Positions 18,875-27,910 of a stretch of DNA of 64,000 bases are shown one piece after another (within the stretch, counting starts at the first letter, position 1; each line of letters opens with the position of its first letter). This stretch comes from Pseudolachnospira sp051055405. GTDB lineage: Bacteria > Bacillota > Clostridia > Lachnospirales > Lachnospiraceae. The stretch covers positions 2,914,001 through 2,978,000 of the forward strand of contig NZ_CP167068.1 of assembly GCF_051055405.1 (NCBI RefSeq), read 5' to 3'. A program made the position numbers and the translations under genes. The notes under the pieces are model-generated. The model saw nothing but the letters and a program-made list of their open reading frames with translations. It was not told the origin of the DNA and ran no database searches.

Positions 18875-19396
18875 TTAACGCTTCTCCGGTTCCGGATATT
18901 CTACTCCAAAGGTCTCCGCCGTCATGCTCTGAATTCTCTGGGTCTGCAGCGGACGATCCATATAATTGGTCGGTACGGAGGCGATAGCGTCAATCACTTC
19001 CAGACCTTCCGTCACCTTTCCAAAGGCAGCGTAAGCGCCGTCCAGATGGGGGGATTCCTCATGCATGATAAAGAACTGAGAACCTGCGGAGTCCGGGTGC
19101 ATGGACCGGGCCATGGACAGTACGCCCTTGGTATGCTTTAGCTGGTTGGTAAAACCATTCTGAGAAAACTCGCCTTTGATCGAATAGCCAGGGCCTCCCA
19201 TCCCGGTGCCCTGCGGGTCGCCGCCCTGAATCATAAAGCCCGGAATCACACGGTGAAAGATCAGCCCATCGTAAAAGCCCTTTTTAACCAAACTAAGGAA
19301 ATTGTTTACCGTATTAGGGGCGATTTCCGGATACAGCTCCGCTTTCATGACGGAACCGTCCTCCATTGTAATCGTTACTACTGGATTTTGTGCCAT
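18875..19396 (-). CDS. ppiB: cyclophilin-type peptidyl-prolyl isomerase
   Basis: 173 residues, compact single-domain cyclophilin. Active-site pieces are FHRVIPGFMIQGGDPQGTG, GVLSMARS, SQFFIMH and HLDGAYAAFGKV. No signal peptide is seen, so it is cytoplasmic. It catalyses proline isomerisation during folding. Ribosome site AAAAGGAGACG precedes the ATG. It converges with spoIIR, with the intron inserted between them. Confidence 0.94.
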   Translation of the reverse strand: MAQNPVVTITMEDGSVMKAELYPEIAPNTVNNFLSLVKKGFYDGLIFHRVIPGFMIQGGDPQGTGMGGPGYSIKGEFSQNGFTNQLKHTKGVLSMARSMHPDSAGSQFFIMHEESPHLDGAYAAFGKVTEGLEVIDAIASVPTNYMDRPLQTQRIQSMTAETFGVEYPEPEKR

Positions 19397-19453
19397 TGTC
19401 TTCGTCTCCTTTTTTCTAATTTATCTCAAATGCATTTTTTGAAGGTAATCTTT

Positions 19454-20233
19454 TTAGAAACTGCGTCCGCCTCCGCGGGAATGTCCGCCGCCCCCTCCGG
19501 AACGGCCTCCTCCACTAGAATGGCCTCCTCCGCCACCGGAACGGCCGCCGGAAGTTCCGCTCGTCTTCGGAACCGGCTTTCTCACCACCGTCGTATGAGT
19601 AAACTCATCTTTCTGTTCACGCATATAAAGGGACGTTCCCCGATAGCTTCTCTTCGCCGTGTTTCCCATCTTCCTTTTACTTACCTTTGCCATAATCAGG
19701 ACAATAACGGCAGACACAACGGCGCTGCTGATAAACGCTCTCCCAATCCCTTCCGCATCTGGGGTGATCCTGTGATCGGCATACTGGCTTGCCCCTTCCA
19801 GGAATTTCCGGCAAGCTTCCGCATAATCGCCGTCTTTCATCGAAGGCGTGATCTGATCATAAATCTTCTCTATCTCTGAATCGGAATACTGGCGATCGGC
19901 AATTCCCGCCGTCAGCACAAAGAACTCCCGGTGTTCCATATCGATCAAAAATTGAACGCCGCTTCCCTCTGGCTCCTCGTAACCAAAGGAATGCGTATTG
20001 TAAAAATATTCATTGTAATCGGAAGCGCTCATGCCCTGAGTATCCGCCGTGGTAACAAGAATCACATCCATCCGGATTTTAGGCGCCAATTTCACCGCCT
20101 CTTTCTGCAGCTCGTCCCGTTCTTCCTCCGTCAAAAGGCCGGCATCGTCATATACTTTCTGCTGGGCCGAATCAAAACCGCAGCAAAAGAGCAGGCATAG
20201 AAGCAAAAATAATACTGTCGTTCTTTTTTTCAT
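19454..20233 (-). CDS. TPM-domain membrane protein with Gly/Ser-rich tail
   Basis: 259 residues. An N-terminal signal sequence has a lipobox-like LLFCCG. A TPM domain follows (VYDDAGLLTEEERDELQKEA, near residues 28-150), then a transmembrane helix (SSAVVSAVIVLIMA) and a low-complexity tail of GGGGHSSGGGRSG repeats. TPM proteins (YgcG/Psb32 group) are membrane-associated; some have phosphatase activity or help repair complexes. It stands 11 nt after the zinc-ribbon gene on the same strand, so the two probably act together. Confidence 0.8.
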   Translation of the reverse strand: MKKRTTVLFLLLCLLFCCGFDSAQQKVYDDAGLLTEEERDELQKEAVKLAPKIRMDVILVTTADTQGMSASDYNEYFYNTHSFGYEEPEGSGVQFLIDMEHREFFVLTAGIADRQYSDSEIEKIYDQITPSMKDGDYAEACRKFLEGASQYADHRITPDAEGIGRAFISSAVVSAVIVLIMAKVSKRKMGNTAKRSYRGTSLYMREQKDEFTHTTVVRKPVPKTSGTSGGRSGGGGGHSSGGGRSGGGGGHSRGGGRSF

Positions 20234-20244
20234 ATGCTCCCTCC

Positions 20245-21243
20245 CTACAAAAGCTGCGATAAGTACATAACGAAAATCGCGGCGGTCATTCCGCCGAACC
20301 AGACTCCCAGCCGTCTCTTGTCCTGGGGAATCGTGCCGACGATCTTACCCGTCTGCCCATTCATAGCTAACGTATGCGCTTTTCCCCGATATCGATAAGT
20401 CAAAAGCCATACGGGCAGCAAAGCGTACTCCTCCCGATTCATCTGACACCAAAACCGAGAATCGAGCACATCCACATGAGAATAGCCTCCAATGGTCGAC
20501 CGCGCCTCTTGGATCGCATTCTTCCGAATCTTATCTTCCGCTCTTGCCGCCATCTCCTTTTCGTCATAATCGTATCTCTCGGAACAAAAACCTGCCAAAT
20601 ACGGCATCCGGAATTCTCTCATCTCCTCATACCGAAAAGGTTCCAGGCGGTCCATCGTATCATCGTCCATCTTTTCCGAAGCATCCACGGGAATTCGATT
20701 AAAACTCATGTCCAAATTTCGGAAGATATCATAGTGATCGGTGTAGGTTGTAATCCAGTCGCCTGTCTTTACAGAGCGCACATTGGTTGCACGGGCTCGC
20801 ATTTGGATATTCACATCCATATCATAAATCCAAAAAGGCACGTAGATCCCGCTCACCTTCTCCAATGCACTTCGCTTTTTCAAAGCCCTGGGGGTAAAAA
20901 TACCTTTTTTCACCCAGGCTCGGAATAACTCCTGCGCCTTGCTTTTGTCAATTTCAAAAGGAAGCACCAAGGATGGCTTCCACTCACCTAAAAGCCGGTC
21001 CTCCACCAGGTTTGGCGTTCCGCAAAATCCGCACACTGTCGCCGACGTCTGTTCATCTGCAACGATCTCCGCGCCGCAGCTGCTGCACCGGTATACTTTA
21101 TATTCGCCTGCTTCCCTCCCTTGCCCGGTATCCATCTCCTCTACCGAACAATGATTTCCACAATGGTCGCAAATCATCTGACCGGCGTTTACATCATAAA
21201 CCATAGGAGCGCCGCAATTTTTGCAGGGAAAATTTGTTGCCAC
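20245..21243 (-). CDS. zinc-ribbon membrane-associated protein, function unknown
   Basis: 332 residues from a GTG start preceded by GGGAGGGAGC. Two zinc ribbons stand at the N-terminus: CKNCGAP...CDHCGNH (residues 7-30) and CSSCGAE...CGFCGTP (53-75). The middle part includes VPFWIYDMDVNIQ and the C-terminus has LLPVWLLTYRYRGKAH and a final hydrophobic segment. The domain plan recurs beside TPM and SPFH-domain proteins in Firmicutes. No enzymatic motif is seen. A membrane-linked quality-control role is only a guess. Confidence 0.7.
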   Translation of the reverse strand: MATNFPCKNCGAPMVYDVNAGQMICDHCGNHCSVEEMDTGQGREAGEYKVYRCSSCGAEIVADEQTSATVCGFCGTPNLVEDRLLGEWKPSLVLPFEIDKSKAQELFRAWVKKGIFTPRALKKRSALEKVSGIYVPFWIYDMDVNIQMRARATNVRSVKTGDWITTYTDHYDIFRNLDMSFNRIPVDASEKMDDDTMDRLEPFRYEEMREFRMPYLAGFCSERYDYDEKEMAARAEDKIRKNAIQEARSTIGGYSHVDVLDSRFWCQMNREEYALLPVWLLTYRYRGKAHTLAMNGQTGKIVGTIPQDKRRLGVWFGGMTAAIFVMYLSQLL

Positions 21244-21524
21244 TCAGCTCCCTCCCCTCTCGCTTTTCCTAATCCTATTCTATCAGATTCGTTTCCTTCT
21301 GTCTACCTTCCGCGGATAAAGATATGTACGGCCAAAATGTTACCAAATCTATAAAAGATATCTTTTACCCAGAAAATTTTTCTCCACGTTCTCATCAGTC
21401 TTTTTGTCGTTTTTCCTTGTATTTACGATGTTTTTGCGTTAAACCTCCAAGTTTATATTTATTTTGGAATTTTATTTATATTTATTTTACAACTTTTAGG
21501 AATCCTTAAGTAACTAGACATAAT

Positions 21525-21553
21525 TTGGTAAAGATTCCCCCCTATACTATGTA
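21525..21553 (+). promoter_or_regulatory. promoter of small RNA copy 1
   Basis: -35 TTGGTA (21525-21530), 17 bp, -10 TATGTA (21548-21553). A conserved upstream block AATCCTTAAG (21501-21510) and GACA (21517-21520) recurs at the same distance before copy 2, suggesting a shared activator or repressor site. Confidence 0.65.
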
Positions 21554-21559
21554 TATAAC

Positions 21560-21670
21560 AACAGTTAGTTGTTATTCATAGTTTTTCCGATAAGGCTCTT
21601 GTCTCATCCACAAAGCCTTATCACCCTCTCCTTTCTCACAAAAAGACCTGCTGCGAAGCAGGTCTTTTTG
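21560..21670 (+). ncRNA. small structured RNA, copy 1
   Basis: About 110 nt with three stem-loops. These are AACAAC/GTTGTT, GATAAGGC/GCCTTATC (21589-21622) and a terminator AAAAAGACCTGC / GCAGGTCTTTTT (21640-21669). An unpaired pyrimidine tract, CCCTCTCCTTTCTC, lies before the terminator and is complementary to Shine-Dalgarno sequences. It carries no ORF with a ribosome site. A second copy starts 240 bp downstream. Structure and own promoter suggest a trans-acting regulatory RNA. I do not recognise an established family. Confidence 0.75.
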
Positions 21671-21764
21671 CATGAAAAGTTTTTCTCTCTATCTTCTTCC
21701 CTGTTTAGATTTTCTTTCTTTTTTCTTTTTAATTTTCCAAAATCCTTAAGCAGGAGGACACATA

Positions 21765-21793
21765 TTGGTCACGATTTCGGGTTATACTATACT
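21765..21793 (+). promoter_or_regulatory. promoter of small RNA copy 2
   Basis: -35 TTGGTC (21765-21770), 17 bp, -10 TATACT (21788-21793). AATCCTTAAG (21741-21750) and GACA (21757-21760) are at the same spacing as in copy 1, while the sequence between the promoters is otherwise unlike, so the promoter is conserved by selection or by a partial duplication. Confidence 0.7.
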
Positions 21794-21799
21794 CAACAA

Positions 21800-21909
21800 C
21801 GAATTAGTTGTTATTCATAGTTTTTCCGATAAGGCTCTTGCTTCATCCACAAGGCCTTATCACCCTCTCCTTTCTCACAAAAGAACCTGCCTTACGGCAG
21901 GTTCTTTTG
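21800..21909 (+). ncRNA. small structured RNA, copy 2
   Basis: Same plan as copy 1, with the tract CCCTCTCCTTTCTCACA unchanged. The terminator stem differs by paired changes (AAAAGAACCTGC / GCAGGTTCTTTT at 21879-21908), and the central stem gains pairs (CTTG/CAAG). Such compensating changes support the fold. It ends 20 bp before the stop of the converging aspartate-dehydrogenase-like gene. Confidence 0.75.
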
Positions 21910-21929
21910 CATGATACGACAGCGGATAA

Positions 21930-22685
21930 TCAGACAAAAGAAAAAATTTCATCCGCCTCCAACACCCGTTTCAAACTTCCCAGCGCGGAAACCGGGGTAT
22001 AGGCGCCGGTGACGCTTCCATCTGACCGGCTGGAGACCTGTATTTCAAATTCCACCCCGTCTCCCTCCACATGGATGCGATGGGCGTTGGTGGCGACCGC
22101 CGGATCTGAGATGATTCGAGAAATGGTACGATCAAAACCAATCCCCGCCAGAGCCACCGACGCATGGACATTCACATTGCGCGGATAAAGTTTACAAACC
22201 TGGCGGGCAGGTCCCTCATAAACGATGGTCCGTTCCGTATCGTCACGCCCCAGGCTTTGGGGATTCTTTATCGTTTCAATTTCTACTCTAGTCAATAGAC
22301 TACGCCCATCAAAGATTCCATCCATCCCTAGAATGGCTCCATGGGGAAAGTATACGTGGGTTCCAGCCCGACGGCAAATCTCTTTTATTTGTCGGTAAAA
22401 CTCCTCGTCCTGAAATGCTGTCACGGAAAAAGCCAACAAATCCGCATACGGCAAAATCCGAGGAGCCTGCGCCTTTAACACATCCGCCATAGCGCATTCA
22501 ACCACCAAGTCCGTTTTCTGGAGCAGCTCCTCTTTTGCCTCCTTGCAGACGGGAAATTCTGCTCCCTCCAACGGAAAAAAGGGATCCTGGACAAAAGAAA
22601 CCTCCAGCTCCGGCTTTTCCCGTACATAGTCCAACATACTCCTTCCGATCTTTCCACAACCCAAAAATCCAATACTCTTCTTCAT
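21930..22685 (-). CDS. aspartate dehydrogenase-like NAD(P) oxidoreductase
   Basis: About 251 residues with an N-terminal Rossmann motif IGFLGCGKIGRSM. The C-terminal half has NVNVHASVALAGIGFD, which is typical of the L-aspartate dehydrogenase (NadX-like) family, and FPHGAILGMDGI lies at the domain junction. The family oxidises L-aspartate to iminoaspartate. No nadA or nadC is near, so an amino-acid role linked to the catabolic cluster on the right is as likely as NAD synthesis. Two adjacent ATGs (22688, 22685) follow TGGGAGG. It is divergent from the LysR gene. Confidence 0.8.
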   Translation of the reverse strand: MKKSIGFLGCGKIGRSMLDYVREKPELEVSFVQDPFFPLEGAEFPVCKEAKEELLQKTDLVVECAMADVLKAQAPRILPYADLLAFSVTAFQDEEFYRQIKEICRRAGTHVYFPHGAILGMDGIFDGRSLLTRVEIETIKNPQSLGRDDTERTIVYEGPARQVCKLYPRNVNVHASVALAGIGFDRTISRIISDPAVATNAHRIHVEGDGVEFEIQVSSRSDGSVTGAYTPVSALGSLKRVLEADEIFSFV

Positions 22686-22846
22686 CATTACCTCCCATTT
22701 TGCGGCCCGCATACCGCTCCCAGTCCAGAAACGCTGTTCCTCCCCACTTGTCGGTCAGGCCTTCTGCACTTGCAATTTCCTTACAAATTCAGTATAATTA
22801 CTGTGTTTAATTGTGTGTTTTCCGTTATAAGGAAAGGATACCGCGG

Positions 22847-23791
22847 ATGTTAAAAGAAATGATCTATGTCTATACCGTTTATCAGGAACAAAGCTTTTCC
22901 AAGGCGGCGCGGAAGCTCTTCATTTCCCAACCCGCCTTAAGCGCAGCCGTTAAGAAAGCGGAAACAGAGCTTTGCGCCCCCATTTTTGACCGAAGCACCA
23001 ATCCCATCCGCTTGACGCGTGCAGGGGAATACTATATTCAGGCCGTCGAAGATATCATGCACATCCAGGAAAGATTGAAGGGCCAGTTAAGTCTGCTGCA
23101 GGAGGCGGCTTCCGGCCATATCTGCATCGGAAGCACTACATACTTCTGTACCTACATTCTAGCCGACGTCTTACAGGCATTCCAGGAGAAATATCCCGCT
23201 ATCTCTCTCAGCCTCTCCGAAGCGAACGGTCCAGGACTGGAAGAAGGATTACAAAATGGAGCGTTTGATTTTATCCTGGATGTAGAGCCTTTGAACAAAA
23301 AACTTTTTGAAGAAGTTCTCTGGGGCTACGAAAATGTAATTCTCGCCGTTCCCGCGGCCTGGCCGGTGAATCAGGATCTCACTGCTTACCGCCTTTCCTT
23401 CCAAGATATCCGGGAAGGCCGCCATCTGACGGACTGTCATCCTCGTCTGTCGGTCAAGGTATTTGCCAATGAGCCCTTCCTCATCATGAAACAGGGAAAC
23501 GATATGTATAACCGCAGCCTATCCATTTGTCGTAACGCCGGCTTTACGCCTAAAATACGGATGTATCTGGATCAGCTAATGACCTCCTATCATCTGGCTT
23601 GCGATGGTAAGGGAATTGCTTTTATCCGGGATTCCATTCCTCAGCACGTAAGCGCTACCGATCAGGTCTTCTTCTACAAAATTGACGACCAGCTCGCGAA
23701 GCGTCAGATTTCTCTCTCCTATCAGAAAGCCGCCTCTCTCTCCGGAGCCGCCCAAACCTTTCTGGATTATATTCAGAACCTAAAGCGCTGA
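22847..23791 (+). CDS. LysR-family transcriptional regulator
   Basis: 314 residues from ATG 22847 (ribosome site AAGGAAAGGAT). The N-terminal winged helix reads SFSKAARKLFISQPALSAAV, the classic LysR HTH. The C-terminal part is a periplasmic-binding-protein-like effector domain. It stands divergent from the aspartate-dehydrogenase-like gene and converges with the TRAP operon. LysR proteins usually control a divergent gene, so both the dehydrogenase and the operon are candidate targets. The effector is unknown. Confidence 0.88.
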   Translation: MLKEMIYVYTVYQEQSFSKAARKLFISQPALSAAVKKAETELCAPIFDRSTNPIRLTRAGEYYIQAVEDIMHIQERLKGQLSLLQEAASGHICIGSTTYFCTYILADVLQAFQEKYPAISLSLSEANGPGLEEGLQNGAFDFILDVEPLNKKLFEEVLWGYENVILAVPAAWPVNQDLTAYRLSFQDIREGRHLTDCHPRLSVKVFANEPFLIMKQGNDMYNRSLSICRNAGFTPKIRMYLDQLMTSYHLACDGKGIAFIRDSIPQHVSATDQVFFYKIDDQLAKRQISLSYQKAASLSGAAQTFLDYIQNLKR

Positions 23792-23805
23792 CGAACCAAG
23801 CGGTC

Positions 23806-24765
23806 TCAAACTAGAACCCGCCCCTCTTCCAGCAGCTGTACTTCATCGGCCCAAAGGCTGGGCTTCTGGAAAACCAAATCCAGGTGGATTCGACTTGCGG
23901 TTCGGCCTCCAAAGCCTGTATTATCACCACAGCCAAAGTGAACCGTGCCGCTGCACCCTTCATCCTCCAGCATCCTCCCTGTCAATTGACACAGAGGATT
24001 CAGTCCCAGACCGATTTCTCCCAGTTGGTAAACTTTGGGATCGCCAAATTCCTGTAAAATCTGTTCTAGAATAGCAGCTTGCTCACCGCCTTCGATGCGA
24101 ACGATCCGCCCCTTTTCCACGGTCAAACGGATGGGCGAGTGAATCAATCCCAGCCTAGGATGAGGAATGCTGCCGTCAATGTAGACAACGCCTTCTCCCG
24201 TCCCTTCCCTGGCACATGTGGCGCACTCAATATCCGGCGGGGAAGAGGATTCTCCCGGATGGAGACTCCGTCCCAACTGCGGCGTAGGTTCTATTCCCTC
24301 GATGGAACAGGTGAAATCAGTTCCCAAAGAAGTGGTAATCCGACAAGTCTTTTTTCCCCGCAGCGCGTCCGCGATACGAAGGCAAGTCTGACCATTGGCT
24401 TCAAAATCACAGTACAACCCGCCCTTCTCCAACATCTCAGGACAATAATCCACCATATTGACAAATCGGGCTCCCGCCGCCACAGCCGCCTTTTTGGCAG
24501 GTGCATGAAAGAGAGAAAATTTGGTACAGCCAAAGATGACATCCGCGGCCCCCATGGCGGCCGCTACCATAGGATTGGGATCCGCTCCATGCATGACCGT
24601 CTCATCCATGACAATCATACTGCGGTTTTTGATGTAAGAAGAAGCCTCCCAGACTGCATCTGCCACCACCTTGCTGGTGGGGTCCGTAACAATCAGGATC
24701 TTTTCCTCCTCTTTGCATCCGCCGCATATGGTCAACAATCGTTTTGCTGCTTCTTTCCCTCTCAT
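23806..24765 (-). CDS. NicX/M29-like metalloenzyme
   Basis: 319 residues from ATG 24765 (ribosome site GGAAGGAGCAG). Members of this family are labelled leucyl aminopeptidase (M29) or 2,5-dihydroxypyridine 5,6-dioxygenase. Conserved pieces near the C-terminus are GEIGLGLNP, TVHFGCGDNTGFGG and HLDLVFQKPSLW, with likely metal ligands Glu and His. The start overlaps the TRAP permease stop by 4 bp, so it is the last gene of that operon. A hydrolytic or ring-opening step on the imported carboxylate is plausible; which one cannot be told. Confidence 0.7.
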   Translation of the reverse strand: MRGKEAAKRLLTICGGCKEEEKILIVTDPTSKVVADAVWEASSYIKNRSMIVMDETVMHGADPNPMVAAAMGAADVIFGCTKFSLFHAPAKKAAVAAGARFVNMVDYCPEMLEKGGLYCDFEANGQTCLRIADALRGKKTCRITTSLGTDFTCSIEGIEPTPQLGRSLHPGESSSPPDIECATCAREGTGEGVVYIDGSIPHPRLGLIHSPIRLTVEKGRIVRIEGGEQAAILEQILQEFGDPKVYQLGEIGLGLNPLCQLTGRMLEDEGCSGTVHFGCGDNTGFGGRTASRIHLDLVFQKPSLWADEVQLLEEGRVLV

Positions 24766-26660
24766 TGTACTGCTCCTTCCCTTGGCTCTGCCGCTTTCTG
24801 TCTCTTCTTTTTCGCAATTTCCACTCCAACTAAGATGACCACAATGGCCAGTCCGATCACATCCGTCAGGATAGAAGTATATACCATCAAAGCTCCGCCT
24901 ACGATAAACAGCGCCCTTTTCCAAGGCTCAATGGGACCAACGCAGTAACCAAAAACTCCCATACTCAGAGCAATCACACCTACAAAGACAATGAAAAAGG
25001 AATATAAGCAGCCGCCTATAGTGGTGTTAATCATAATTAATCCCGGATTAAAGGCGAATACGTAGGGGACGATAAAGCCTGGCATAGCGATTTTAATCGC
25101 CTGGATAGCCGTAGCCATCGGCTCCGACTTGGCGATTCCGGACGCCGCATACACACCCAAGCATACCGGCGGCGTAATGTTGCTGATCACACCAAAGTAA
25201 AATACAAACAAATGCGCGGCCATGGGCTCAATTCCCATTTCCACCAAGGCCGGGACAATCAAAGTCGCCAGCAGAATATAAGCGGCCACCGTCGGAAGCC
25301 CCATCCCCAAAATCAACGCCGATACCATGGTCAGCAAGAGCAGAATAAACACATTTCCTCCGGAAAGCTGGATCAAAGCGCTGGAAAGCTTAAAGCCAAG
25401 CCCCGTCAAAGAAAAAATGCCGATCACAATTCCCGCCGTAGCCGTTCCCAAAGCTACAGGAACCAGGCTTTTGGCAGAGTCCACAAAGCTTTCCAAGATG
25501 GGACGAATGCAATCTTTACGCAAAAGCAGCACGCCGATAATCAGACAGCTGAGGTTGCCAATGAGAGCGCCCCGGGCAGCCGTAGTCTTCGCCACACCCA
25601 GAAAGTAAATCAGGATAACCAAAGGAAGCAGGCAAAGCCATCCTTTCCGGAAGGTCTGGCCAAATTTGGGAAGCTCCTCTCTCTTGACTCCCGTCAGCCG
25701 CTCCCGACCTGCGTGAAAATCTACTGCAAGAAATACGCCGAGGAAATAGAGAATGGCCGGCAGCAGAGCTGCCTTTAGCACTTCCGAATAGGGTACCCCC
25801 AGATATTCCGCAATAATAAAGGCGGCCACACCCATGACCGGAGGCATGATCTGCCCCCCGCAGGAAGCGGTAGCTTCCACAGCTCCGGCAAAAGGCGCAG
25901 AATAGCCGGTGGATTTCATCAAGGGGATGGTAAAGCTACCGGTTCCCACCACATTGGCCGTGACCGAACCGGACATAGTACCAAACAACGAGCTTGCCAC
26001 CACAGCCACTTTGGCCGGACCCCCGCGCACATGCCCGACCAGACTGAAGGACAGATCTGAAAAAACCTTCGTACTGCCAATGGCCCCCAAAAGCCCTCCA
26101 AAAATAATAAACAGAGCGATATAAGAGGAGACCGCGGCAATGGCCGTTCCGTAAATTCCTTCGTAGCCCAGATATAGCTGGGATGCAATCCGGGATAAGC
26201 TATATCCTCGATTGCCAAAATAGCCAGGAATCAAATTGCCCCATTTGGCATAAGCGATAAATAAAAGGGCAAGGATGGGAAGAGCTGGTCCCAGCACCCG
26301 CCAAGTCAGCAGCAAAACCAGAAGGATTGTGATAACCCCCATGATGATATCCGTTTGATTATAAACGCCCGCTCTGTCGCTCAACAACGTATTGCCGACC
26401 ACATAGCCATAAACCGTGGTAATGACAGCAATCAGAAAGAAAATGCCAAGCAGCGCCTGAAAAATCCAGCCTCCCTTTCGATTTGCTTTTCCAATCTTCT
26501 CCATCTCTAGGATGGCTCCCAAAGCTAGGACAAAGCCCAGATGTACCACCCTTTGATTCACACCGGGCAACAGGCCAAAAAGGGCCGTATAAATCTGAAA
26601 ACAAATGAACAGAATCCCTATTCCCCAGATGCCGTACCGGAACCAAGACTTATTTTCCAT
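24762..26660 (-). CDS. TRAP transporter fused 4TM/12TM permease (TAXI type)
   Basis: 632 residues from ATG 26660 (ribosome site AAAGGACTC). Many hydrophobic segments form the small DctQ-like N-terminal part and the large DctM-like part. Motifs include GTMSGSVTANVVGTGSFTIP, GGQIMPPVMGVAAFI and MGLPTVAAYILLATL, which is the fused TAXI-TRAP signature. It imports a carboxylate or related solute using a sodium or proton gradient, with the binding protein encoded next upstream. Confidence 0.92.
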   Translation of the reverse strand: MENKSWFRYGIWGIGILFICFQIYTALFGLLPGVNQRVVHLGFVLALGAILEMEKIGKANRKGGWIFQALLGIFFLIAVITTVYGYVVGNTLLSDRAGVYNQTDIIMGVITILLVLLLTWRVLGPALPILALLFIAYAKWGNLIPGYFGNRGYSLSRIASQLYLGYEGIYGTAIAAVSSYIALFIIFGGLLGAIGSTKVFSDLSFSLVGHVRGGPAKVAVVASSLFGTMSGSVTANVVGTGSFTIPLMKSTGYSAPFAGAVEATASCGGQIMPPVMGVAAFIIAEYLGVPYSEVLKAALLPAILYFLGVFLAVDFHAGRERLTGVKREELPKFGQTFRKGWLCLLPLVILIYFLGVAKTTAARGALIGNLSCLIIGVLLLRKDCIRPILESFVDSAKSLVPVALGTATAGIVIGIFSLTGLGFKLSSALIQLSGGNVFILLLLTMVSALILGMGLPTVAAYILLATLIVPALVEMGIEPMAAHLFVFYFGVISNITPPVCLGVYAASGIAKSEPMATAIQAIKIAMPGFIVPYVFAFNPGLIMINTTIGGCLYSFFIVFVGVIALSMGVFGYCVGPIEPWKRALFIVGGALMVYTSILTDVIGLAIVVILVGVEIAKKKRQKAAEPREGAVQ

Positions 26661-26795
26661 ATTGAGAGTCCTTTCTTGACAAATCATGCCTTACGCTTCC
26701 GACGAAAGACCCTCCCCTTCCGCCGGAAGCGCATGTACCTTGCGATGTCTGCGTCAACAGACATGCCTATTCCAAAAACTTTGAACGATCTTTTG

Positions 26796-27866
26796 TTACG
26801 GAAGCAGCCCCTTCTCCTGGTAATATTTCAATGCACCATCGTGGATGGGCGGAACGATATCCGCAGATAGATTTTCCTTTTGATTTTCCGGGCTAAAATA
26901 GCCGGCATTTTCATAAATGGTTACCAACTTCTCATTGTTTTCCATAATAGCCTTGGTCACCTCATAGACCACGGCATCCGATACATAGGCACCGGTAAAC
27001 AGCGTTACCGGATACGCGATGGTGACCAGCTCTTCCTCCTGCCCGTCATAGACGCCTGCAGGAATGGTGGCGGGAACACAAAAAGAATATTCCTCCAAAA
27101 TCTTTTCCTGGTACGGCGCAACATCCAGGAAACGAATTTCCGCAGAAGAGGTCAAATCCAAAATATTGGCCGCCGGCGCGGAAGTAAAAGTCACCACTGC
27201 ATCCACCGCTCCGTCTTTTAAGGCGTCGCACGCCTCTCCCAAAGTATAAGTGGTAATGTTGTAATCTTCCGCCGTCAGCCCGCAAACCGCCAGCATATCG
27301 CTGGCCTGTCTCGTACCTGCCGAGCCCACTCCTGCTACATTTTTCCCCTTAATATCCTCTATGGTCTGAAGCGGGGAGGATGCCAATGTAATCACATGCA
27401 TGGAGAAAGGAAGACCGGTAGCAATCATGCGGATGTCCTCAATCTTCTCCGTATAAGTACCCAATCCCAGATATCCTTCGTAGGCACCGTCCGCCGTCGC
27501 TAAGCCAAACTCGATATCCTGAGTCCCGATAGCCAATACGTTGCCGGCTCCGCCGGAGGGAGTATTCTCTACATTTACAACAATGTTGGGGTTCGCCTCA
27601 TTGACCACACTGGCAATGGCCGTTCCCAGGATGGCCAGCGTACCGCCGGTTCCAGAAGTGCCAATGGTTACATGAGTGGTTTCCGTAACAGCTAATTCGC
27701 CTCCCGAAGTTTCTGCTCCTGCACTTTCCGCTGCCGTAGCCTCGTCAGAAGAAGCATTGCTGGTTCCTGCCGCGGGGGCAGAGCTCTCCTGGGAGTTTCC
27801 TCCGCAACCGCCCAGAGTGGCAATTAACAAAGCAGCCGTCAAAATATAGCAAAAGGTTTTTTTCAT
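26796..27866 (-). CDS. TAXI-family TRAP solute-binding lipoprotein
   Basis: 356 residues from ATG 27866 (ribosome site GGAAAGGAGTAT). A lipoprotein signal ends in LGGCGG. A low-complexity linker rich in Ser, Ala and Glu follows (to about residue 60). The TAXI fold has VTIGTSGTGGTLAILGTAIA and KGKNVAGVGSAGTRQASDM. It captures substrate outside the membrane and delivers it to the TRAP permease encoded downstream. TAXI proteins often bind glutamate, 2-oxoglutarate or similar acids; the ligand here is unknown. Confidence 0.92.
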   Translation of the reverse strand: MKKTFCYILTAALLIATLGGCGGNSQESSAPAAGTSNASSDEATAAESAGAETSGGELAVTETTHVTIGTSGTGGTLAILGTAIASVVNEANPNIVVNVENTPSGGAGNVLAIGTQDIEFGLATADGAYEGYLGLGTYTEKIEDIRMIATGLPFSMHVITLASSPLQTIEDIKGKNVAGVGSAGTRQASDMLAVCGLTAEDYNITTYTLGEACDALKDGAVDAVVTFTSAPAANILDLTSSAEIRFLDVAPYQEKILEEYSFCVPATIPAGVYDGQEEELVTIAYPVTLFTGAYVSDAVVYEVTKAIMENNEKLVTIYENAGYFSPENQKENLSADIVPPIHDGALKYYQEKGLLP

Positions 27867-27910
27867 TGAAATACTCCTTTCCATTTTTCCGAATATGTTT
27901 TGATTCGCTT

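Noticed and set aside
25168..25180. Short match of the mini-array spacer (GCGGCGTAAT) in the TRAP permease gene
   Set aside because: Ten bases are expected by chance in 64 kb on two strands, and flanks do not match.
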